Shown: one piece after another, positions 1 to 5,160 of the stretch
Layout of the letters: each line of letters opens with the position of its first letter
How positions within the stretch are numbered: position 1 is the first letter of the stretch
Assembly: GCA_002683775.1 (NCBI GenBank)
Contig: NYTT01000026.1
Coordinates: 1 to 8,809 of the forward strand
Direction: 5' to 3'
DNA from: Flavobacteriales bacterium
GTDB lineage: Bacteria > Bacteroidota > Bacteroidia > Flavobacteriales > BACL11
Length of the DNA: 8,809 bases
Made by a program: the position numbers and the translations under genes
Notes under the pieces: model-generated
The model's database searches: none
What the model was told of the DNA's origin: nothing
The model's input: the letters and a program-made list of their open reading frames with translations, nothing else

Positions 1-1
1 A

Positions 2-787
2 ATAAACTTTTGGAGTGATTTCAAAGGTTTTTCTTTAATCAAAAGAAAAACAATAGATTTATTTAGAATCTATGCACTCAAAAACTCAGATGGAATTATT
101 TTTGAGAATATCGATTTAGAGAGAAAATGTAATGAAATTTATAATGTTAAAGGAGTTACAACAACAATTCTCCCATCAATTAACTTAAATTATGAAGAAA
201 AAAAAATTGATTTAGTTATCAAAAATAAGCAATTAAAAAAAGGTTTATTCTTGTGTGGATGGCAAAAGCACAAGGGGGTTCTAAAAATTCCACAAATAGC
301 ATTTAAATTAAAACAAAAAAATATAAAATTTAACTTTATATTAACTGCTCCTCAAAATCAATGTCAAATTCACAAAGAGTTTAATAGCTTAATTCAAAAG
401 TATAATGTTTCTGAGTATATTTCAGTAATTGGAAATGTATCCAAAAAATATATTAAAAGTCTATATGAACAAATTGATATAGTTTTTCTTATTAGTAAGT
501 TAGAAAGCTTTAGTAATAATATTATTGAATCTTGGTCTTATGAAAAAATTTTAATGGTTTCAGATGAAGAGTGGTCAAAAGCAATTTGTAAAGATGCTGC
601 AGTTTATGTTAATAGAAATAATACCACTGAAATTTCAAATAAAATAAATGAAATCGTTAATAACCCTAATTATTATGAAAATATTATTAGTAATGGTAAA
701 AAGCAATTACAAAAATTAAACACTATTGAAGAAAAAAATATTTTAGAATTAAACTTTCTTCATCTAGTATTTAAAAATAAATATTAA
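2..787 (+). CDS. Glycosyltransferase family 4-like protein, 5'-truncated by window edge
   Basis: The frame is open from base 2 to the TAA at 785-787, giving 261 visible residues, so the true start lies upstream of the window. The in-frame TTG at 251 is not a credible start, because coding sequence continues without a break before it. The visible part is the end of the N-terminal Rossmann domain (ILPSIN, like the VIPNGID linker of GT4 enzymes) plus the C-terminal nucleotide-sugar-binding domain. That domain begins with CGWQKHKG, corresponding to the G-x(n)-KG segment. The GT4 E-x7-E signature is at visible residues 168 and 176 (LESFSNNIIESWS) and is followed by VSDEEW. The family moves a sugar from a nucleotide donor onto a lipid-linked or growing glycan at the cytoplasmic face of the inner membrane. 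Donor and acceptor cannot be read here. Very low GC (9 of 60 bases in 301-360). TAA is followed 3 bases later by the next gene. Confidence 0.85.
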   Translation: MNFWSDFKGFSLIKRKTIDLFRIYALKNSDGIIFENIDLERKCNEIYNVKGVTTTILPSINLNYEEKKIDLVIKNKQLKKGLFLCGWQKHKGVLKIPQIAFKLKQKNIKFNFILTAPQNQCQIHKEFNSLIQKYNVSEYISVIGNVSKKYIKSLYEQIDIVFLISKLESFSNNIIESWSYEKILMVSDEEWSKAICKDAAVYVNRNNTTEISNKINEIVNNPNYYENIISNGKKQLQKLNTIEEKNILELNFLHLVFKNKY

Positions 788-790
788 GAT

Positions 791-1321
791 ATGTACAAGT
801 TAATAAAACCAACTTTAGTTATTTCTCATGAATTAATTATGACTCTAATTTTTTCGTTACCTCGTTTTCGTTTTTTTCTATTTTTTAAGAAATATTTTTT
901 GATAATGATGGGAGCAAAAATTGGTAAAAGAGTTATAATTTATCCAGGTGTTTGGATAGCTCCAGGAAATAACCTTGAATTAAAAGACGATGTAAGTTTA
1001 GCAAAAGGAGTTTTGATAATTACTAAGGATGAAGGTAAAGTCGTAATTGGACCTAGAACCATAATAGGTTTTGATACTAAGATTATTTCATCAAATCATG
1101 AAATTCCATCCAAAGATAAATCTATTTTTTTTGGTGGTAGTAACCCAAAAAATATAATAATTGGATCAGATGCATGGATAGGAGCTAATTGCTTTATTAC
1201 AGCTGGTGTAAAGATTGGCAATGGAGCTGTAGTTGCCGCAGGAAGCGTAGTAACAAAAGATGTTAAAGAGTTTTCAATTGTCGGAGGTGTACCTGCTAAA
1301 TTAATTCGTTTCAGAAATTAA
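791..1321 (+). CDS. Hexapeptide-repeat (LbH) acyltransferase, WcaF/VatD-like
   Basis: A 176-residue protein of the left-handed beta-helix acyltransferase superfamily, usually trimeric and acetyl-CoA-dependent. Residues 1-40 are hydrophobic and basic (an amphipathic helix or membrane-associating segment). From GAKIG at 41 the chain runs through hexapeptide turns to about residue 155. The likely catalytic His is H103 in ISSNHEI. The signature stretch runs from DAWIGANC (127-134) to GGVPAK (165-170), as in the colanic-acid acetyltransferase WcaF and xenobiotic acetyltransferases. It probably O- or N-acylates a sugar of the polysaccharide or its precursor. ATG at 791 lies 3 bases after the upstream stop, with no good Shine-Dalgarno. 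The adjacent CapK-like gene might supply or handle an activated acyl group, but that is inference. Family assignment is firm; the substrate is unknown. Confidence 0.9.
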   Translation: MYKLIKPTLVISHELIMTLIFSLPRFRFFLFFKKYFLIMMGAKIGKRVIIYPGVWIAPGNNLELKDDVSLAKGVLIITKDEGKVVIGPRTIIGFDTKIISSNHEIPSKDKSIFFGGSNPKNIIIGSDAWIGANCFITAGVKIGNGAVVAAGSVVTKDVKEFSIVGGVPAKLIRFRN

Positions 1322-1327
1322 CTAGAG

Positions 1328-2635
1328 ATGCTAATATTAACATTAAAAAAAATTGTTCAAAAAATCCCTTACTTTCCAGGTGTATTTTTAAAATATATAC
1401 CATTTAGCTGGAAAGTTGGTGGTGAGTATTTAAATCAGAGGAATAAACTTTTTAAATTTAATGATAGTCGAAATATTAATTATGTATTACATAATTTAAA
1501 TTTTATTGTTAATTATGCTTTAAGTAATTTCGAGTTTTATAGAAATTTTTACGGAGTAACTAGTTATTCAATTAAATCAATTGATGATTTTCAAAAATTA
1601 CCAATCTTGACTAAGGAAGATGCTAGAATTTTAGCAAAAGAAGTTAGTAATGGGTATTTGAAACTTAATACAGGGGGTTCAACAGGAAAACCTCTATCTT
1701 TTTATATTGATTCAAATGGTTTAGCTAGAGAATGGTCTCATTTACATTTTATTTGGAAAGATTATGGATATAACCCAAGGCAACTTATGCTGACAGCACT
1801 TGGAGCAAGAACAAATAACTTAACAGTAAAATTTCATGCTGTAAATAATGAGTTTTTAGTTAATCCCAATATTTGTGAAAAAAATGAATATTTAGAACTA
1901 TTAAAAACTATACTAAATCATAAAATTAAGTATTTTCAAGGTTATCCTTCAAATATTTATAAAATTATGATAGATTTTAAAAAATTCTTAGACGACGATG
2001 AATTTCAATCTTTGATTTCAACAATTAGAGTTTGTTTTTTAAGTTCGGAATTTACTCCTAATTACATGATAAATTTTTTAAAATACGATTGTAATTTAAA
2101 TTTATTAACGTGGTATGGTCATAGCGAAATGTGTGTATTCGCATCTGATAAAGATTTACATAATAATTATTTACCTTTTTATAGTTATGGATATCCAGAA
2201 TCATTTGACAACTGTTTGTTAGGTACATCTTATTTTAATTTAGATATGCCACTTATAAGATATAATACAGAAGATGTAATATCTGCTGAATATGATTATA
2301 ATGGATTAATTTCAAATTTTAAAATGATTGAAGGAAGAGTAGGAGATTTTGTATTAGATAAAAATCACACTAAAATTTCACTAACAATTTTAATTTTTGG
2401 GCAGCACCATGAAATTTTCAATGTGTGTGAATTTGTTCAAGCATTTCAAAAAAAATCTGGAGATTTAACTTTTTTAATTTCGGGTTTTAATAATAAACAT
2501 GATTTTGTTCCAGGTAAATATTTTGATTTAAATGGTTTTAACTTCAACTTTGATTTTATTTTTTTAAAAAAACCTATTAAATCTATCACCGGAAAGTTAA
2601 AATTAAAATTAAGTAAAGATGACTTCACTAAATAA
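1328..2635 (+). CDS. CapK/PaaK-like adenylate-forming protein (phenylacetate-CoA ligase family)
   Basis: A 435-residue protein of the ANL adenylating superfamily, closest in pattern to the CapK group encoded in capsule loci and to phenylacetate-CoA ligase. The phosphate-binding loop is NTGGSTGKP (114-122). Later motifs are FQGYPSNIY (203-211), WYGHSE (262-267), the ribose/AMP-contact segment DMPLIRYNTEDV (306-317) and the hinge-like GRVGD (336-340). Near the C-terminus SITGKLK places a lysine at 423, where adenylating enzymes keep their catalytic lysine. The length fits full-length PaaK/CapK (about 430). PaaK makes acyl-CoA from a carboxylic acid and ATP; the CapK substrate is generally unknown. 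Here it may activate an acyl group for sugar decoration, which is inference from its place 6 bases after an acyltransferase. Very AT-rich, with several A8 runs. Its end may overlap the next gene, depending on that gene's start. Confidence 0.82.
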   Translation: MLILTLKKIVQKIPYFPGVFLKYIPFSWKVGGEYLNQRNKLFKFNDSRNINYVLHNLNFIVNYALSNFEFYRNFYGVTSYSIKSIDDFQKLPILTKEDARILAKEVSNGYLKLNTGGSTGKPLSFYIDSNGLAREWSHLHFIWKDYGYNPRQLMLTALGARTNNLTVKFHAVNNEFLVNPNICEKNEYLELLKTILNHKIKYFQGYPSNIYKIMIDFKKFLDDDEFQSLISTIRVCFLSSEFTPNYMINFLKYDCNLNLLTWYGHSEMCVFASDKDLHNNYLPFYSYGYPESFDNCLLGTSYFNLDMPLIRYNTEDVISAEYDYNGLISNFKMIEGRVGDFVLDKNHTKISLTILIFGQHHEIFNVCEFVQAFQKKSGDLTFLISGFNNKHDFVPGKYFDLNGFNFNFDFIFLKKPIKSITGKLKLKLSKDDFTK

Positions 2636-2639
2636 TAAT

Positions 2640-3779
2640 ATGAAACTAAAAAAAATACAAATATGTTCCAATTGTGTAATGGACACAACAGACTCAAAAA
2701 TAGTCTTTGATGATAAAGGAGTTTGCGATCATTGTAATACTTTCTTTTCAGAGATATTACCAAAATGGCATACAGATGAAAGGGGCGATAGAGATTTAAA
2801 AGAAATTGTAAAAAAAATCAAGAAAGAAGGAGAAGGAAAAGATTTCGATTGTCTAATGGGAATGAGTGGTGGAATAGACAGTTCATATCTATTGTATATC
2901 ATGGTCAAGAAGTATGGTCTTCGTCCTTTAGTATTTCATGTAGATGGTGGATGGAATTCGCAGATTGCTGTTAATAATATTGAAAGACTCGTTGATGGAC
3001 TTGGTTTAGATTTATACACAGAAGTAATCGATTGGGAAGAAATGAAAGACTTACAATTAGCATTTTTTAAGTCAGGAGTATCTCACATTGATACCCCTCA
3101 AGATCATGCTTTTTTTGCTACAATGTATAAGTTCGCTTCAAAACATAATATTAAATATATTTTAACTGGTGCCAACTTTTCAACGGAATGCATAAGGAAT
3201 CCAAAAGAATGGATGTATTTCCAATCGGATTCTATACAATTAAAAGATATTTATCAAAAGCATGGAACAGGTAAGCTTAAGAACTTCCCTTTAACTAAAA
3301 TATTATGGCATAAATTTTATTTGCCATATATAAAAGGTATTAAATTAATCAAACCTCTAGACTATATTCCTTATGAAAAGGATAAGGCAATGCAATTATT
3401 AATGGATAAGTTTGGTTATCAAAAATACCCTCAAAAACATTTTGAATCAAGATTTACCAGATTTTATGAGTCCTACTGGTTACCTAAAAAATTTGGATTT
3501 GATACTAGAAAAGTTCAATATTCAAGTTTAATATTAACTAAACAAATGAAACGTGAAGATGCACTCGAAAAATTAAAACACCCAGCTTATAACCCAGAAA
3601 CTATTAGCCAAGATTTTGAATATATTGCTACTAAATTAGGGATTTCTAAAGAAGAATTACAATCTTATATGGATGCCCCCAATAAAACGTATAAAGATTA
3701 TAAATCTCAACAGAACATTTATAACCTAGGAGCAAAAGTGATGCGTTTACTTGGTTTAGAAAAAGGAGGAAAAAGATGA
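2640..3779 (+). CDS. N-acetyl sugar amidotransferase (WbpG/WbuX/PseA family)
   Basis: An ATP-pyrophosphatase (PP-loop) amidotransferase, 379 residues from this start. In the WbpG/PseA family it activates an acetamido group of a sugar with ATP and replaces its oxygen with ammonia, giving an acetamidino group. Two CxxC pairs, C9/C12 and C29/C32, look like an N-terminal metal site. The PP-loop is MSGGIDSS (75-82). FHVDGGWNS (99-107) and TGANFSTEC (176-184) follow as typical family segments. An in-frame ATG at 2619 would add seven residues (MTSLNNN) and overlap the CapK-like gene by 17 bases. I prefer 2640 because the MKLKKIQICSNC beginning matches the family and sits 4 bases after the previous stop, but 2619 is possible. 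The TGA overlaps the hisH ATG (ATGA), consistent with coupled translation. The ammonia should come from the HisH/HisF pair next to it. Confidence 0.92.
   Translation: MKLKKIQICSNCVMDTTDSKIVFDDKGVCDHCNTFFSEILPKWHTDERGDRDLKEIVKKIKKEGEGKDFDCLMGMSGGIDSSYLLYIMVKKYGLRPLVFHVDGGWNSQIAVNNIERLVDGLGLDLYTEVIDWEEMKDLQLAFFKSGVSHIDTPQDHAFFATMYKFASKHNIKYILTGANFSTECIRNPKEWMYFQSDSIQLKDIYQKHGTGKLKNFPLTKILWHKFYLPYIKGIKLIKPLDYIPYEKDKAMQLLMDKFGYQKYPQKHFESRFTRFYESYWLPKKFGFDTRKVQYSSLILTKQMKREDALEKLKHPAYNPETISQDFEYIATKLGISKEELQSYMDAPNKTYKDYKSQQNIYNLGAKVMRLLGLEKGGKR
3764..3769 (+). promoter_or_regulatory. Strong Shine-Dalgarno sequence for hisH
   Basis: AGGAGG lies 6 bases before the hisH ATG at 3776, inside the last codons of the amidotransferase gene (which encode KGGKR). 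It is the only near-perfect, well-spaced Shine-Dalgarno in the window. Other starts have weak or no such sequence, as is usual in Bacteroidota. It confirms the 3776 start, although its presence could partly be a by-product of the encoded Lys-Gly-Gly. Confidence 0.6.
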
Positions 3780-4390
3780 TAGGAATAATCGATTATGGTT
3801 CTGGTAACGTTCAGGCTATTGCTACTATTTATAAAAACTTAAATATCTATTATCAAGTTATAACTGATGCATCTGATTTAAAAAAAGCAGACAAACTTGT
3901 TTTACCAGGTGTGGGTGCATTTGATGCAACGATGCAACAATTAATTGATTCAGGATTAAGAGATGAATTAAATACTTTAGTTGTTAACAAAAAAGTTCCA
4001 ATTCTTGGGATTTGTGTTGGCTTACAAGTTATGGGATTTGGAAGTGATGAAGGGAAATTACCAGGGTTAGGATGGATTCCTGGAAAAGTAAAAAAATTTA
4101 ATGAAAATAAAATTGAATCTAAGCCTAAATTACCTCATATGGGTTGGAATACAATTAAAGATATTCAAAATCATAATTTATTTAAAGGCATAGATTCTGA
4201 TTTTGGTTTTTACTTTGTTCATAGTTTTTATTTTGAATGTGAAAGTAGAAAAAACATATTGGCTTCATCCAATTATGGGGGGGAATTTACATCTGCTGTA
4301 TATTCAGATCATATTTTTGGAACACAATTTCATCCTGAAAAAAGTCATGGAAATGGTGTTATGTTATTTAAAAATTTTGCTCAATTATGA
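3776..4390 (+). CDS. hisH: HisH-type class I glutamine amidotransferase subunit (sugar amidotransferase ammonia source)
   Basis: A 204-residue class I (triad) glutaminase of the HisH family that hydrolyses glutamine and passes ammonia to a HisF-type partner. The catalytic triad is complete: nucleophile C80 in LGICVGLQ, with H186 and E188 in FGTQFHPEKS. The N-terminal MIGIIDYGSGN, the oxyanion-region LPGVGAF (43-49), GLGWIPG (97-103) and PHMGWN (120-125) are all typical, and the length is normal. It overlaps the upstream amidotransferase and the downstream HisF-like gene by 4 bases each (ATGA), so the three are probably made as a unit. Given those neighbours, the likely job is to feed sugar acetamidino formation (as HisH2 with WbpG) rather than histidine synthesis. 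By sequence alone it could pass for histidine HisH. A G7 run at 4277-4283 encodes G168-G169 and the start of E170. Confidence 0.93.
   Translation: MIGIIDYGSGNVQAIATIYKNLNIYYQVITDASDLKKADKLVLPGVGAFDATMQQLIDSGLRDELNTLVVNKKVPILGICVGLQVMGFGSDEGKLPGLGWIPGKVKKFNENKIESKPKLPHMGWNTIKDIQNHNLFKGIDSDFGFYFVHSFYFECESRKNILASSNYGGEFTSAVYSDHIFGTQFHPEKSHGNGVMLFKNFAQL
4277..4283 (+). repeat. G7 homopolymer inside hisH
   Basis: Seven consecutive G bases fall within the hisH reading frame, where G-runs are otherwise at most five in this AT-rich window. They encode Gly168-Gly169 and the first base of Glu170. A one-base slip would frameshift the protein before its catalytic H186 and E188. The tract is visible; whether it varies is unknown. 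Confidence 0.5.
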
Positions 4391-5157
4391 ATATGTTAAG
4401 ATCAAGAATAATTCCGTGCTTATTAATTCATAATAAAGGCCTAGTTAAAACAGTGAAGTTTAAAGAACCTAAATATATAGGAGACCCAATTAATGCTGTA
4501 AAAATATTTAACGAAAAAGAAGTCGACGAATTAATGGTCCTAGATATTGATGCAACTAGAGAAAATAGAGGGCCAAATTTAAATATGATCAAAAATTTAG
4601 CAGATGAATGCAGGATGCCGTTTTGTTATGGGGGAGGAATAACGACTGTTGAGCAAGCAAGAAAAATTATAAGCTTAGGCGCAGAGAAAGTAGCTCTTTC
4701 TTGTGCAGCGCTCACTAACTTAGATCTTTGTACACAAATTGGATCTGTAATCGGAAATCAGAGTGTTGTTGTTGTGCTGGATATAAAAAAGAAAAAAATC
4801 TTTGAAGGTTACGACATTTACACTCATAACGGAACTAAAAAAAGTAACTGGAAACTAAACGATTTTATATCAAAGCTAGAAGAAATTGGAGTAGGTGAAA
4901 TTGTGATAAATTCCATTGATAATGATGGTGTGATGCAAGGATACGATTTGCCTTTAATAGAAAGTACGAGAGAAAAATGCAGTATGCCCATAACAGTTAT
5001 TGGTGGTGCTGGAAGCATACAACATATAAAAGATTTAATTAGTAAATTTAAAATTATAGGAGCTGCTGCGGGTAGTCTTTTTGTATTTAAAGGTAAATAT
5101 AAAGCAGTATTGATAAATTATCCTAACAGAGAAGAGAGAAAACCTATTTATAAATAA
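4387..5157 (+). CDS. hisF2: AglZ/HisF2-family acetamidino modification protein (HisF paralog)
   Basis: A 256-residue (beta/alpha)8-barrel of the HisF family. Family landmarks are RIIPCL (7-12), VLDIDA (51-56), YGGGITT (81-87), SIDNDG (176-181) and GGAGS (206-210). The first catalytic aspartate of true HisF (D11 in Thermotoga HisF, in the CLDV motif) is Leu13 here (CLLIHNKGLVKT), while the second (D130) is kept as D132. By my alignment from memory, the ammonia-gate residues R5/E46/K99/E167 are kept as R7/E48/K101/E171. This fits an ammonia conduit that no longer makes imidazole-glycerol phosphate. The LLIHNKGLVKTVKF opening and the LFVFKGKYKAVLINYP end are the pattern I associate with the O-antigen HisF2/AglZ group. 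Start is ATG 4387, overlapping hisH by 4 bases; the ATG at 4393 (MLRSRIIPC) is an alternative matching the canonical HisF N-terminus. Confidence 0.92.
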   Translation: MNMLRSRIIPCLLIHNKGLVKTVKFKEPKYIGDPINAVKIFNEKEVDELMVLDIDATRENRGPNLNMIKNLADECRMPFCYGGGITTVEQARKIISLGAEKVALSCAALTNLDLCTQIGSVIGNQSVVVVLDIKKKKIFEGYDIYTHNGTKKSNWKLNDFISKLEEIGVGEIVINSIDNDGVMQGYDLPLIESTREKCSMPITVIGGAGSIQHIKDLISKFKIIGAAAGSLFVFKGKYKAVLINYPNREERKPIYK

Positions 5158-5160
5158 AAT

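Noticed and set aside
2559..2572. T7A7 palindrome-like tract resembling part of a terminator
   Set aside because: It is inside the CapK-like coding sequence, has no GC-rich stem, and downstream genes are closely packed in the same direction.
2446..2763. 105-codon open frame on the minus strand
   Set aside because: It lies opposite the end of the CapK-like gene and the start of the amidotransferase gene, both well supported, and its product is low-complexity Lys/Leu/Phe-rich with no recognisable motif.
4203..4433. 76-codon plus-strand open frame across the hisH/hisF2 junction
   Set aside because: It is in a different frame from two clear genes, covers the conserved FHPEKS region of hisH, and shows no motif.
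4824..5018. 64-codon minus-strand open frame
   Set aside because: Antisense shadow of the conserved HisF-like barrel; its Pro/Ser-rich sequence mirrors the gene opposite.
3776..5157. HisH and HisF-like genes as part of a histidine operon
   Set aside because: No other his genes are adjacent, the pair sits between a sugar amidotransferase and polysaccharide genes, and the HisF-like protein lacks the first catalytic aspartate.
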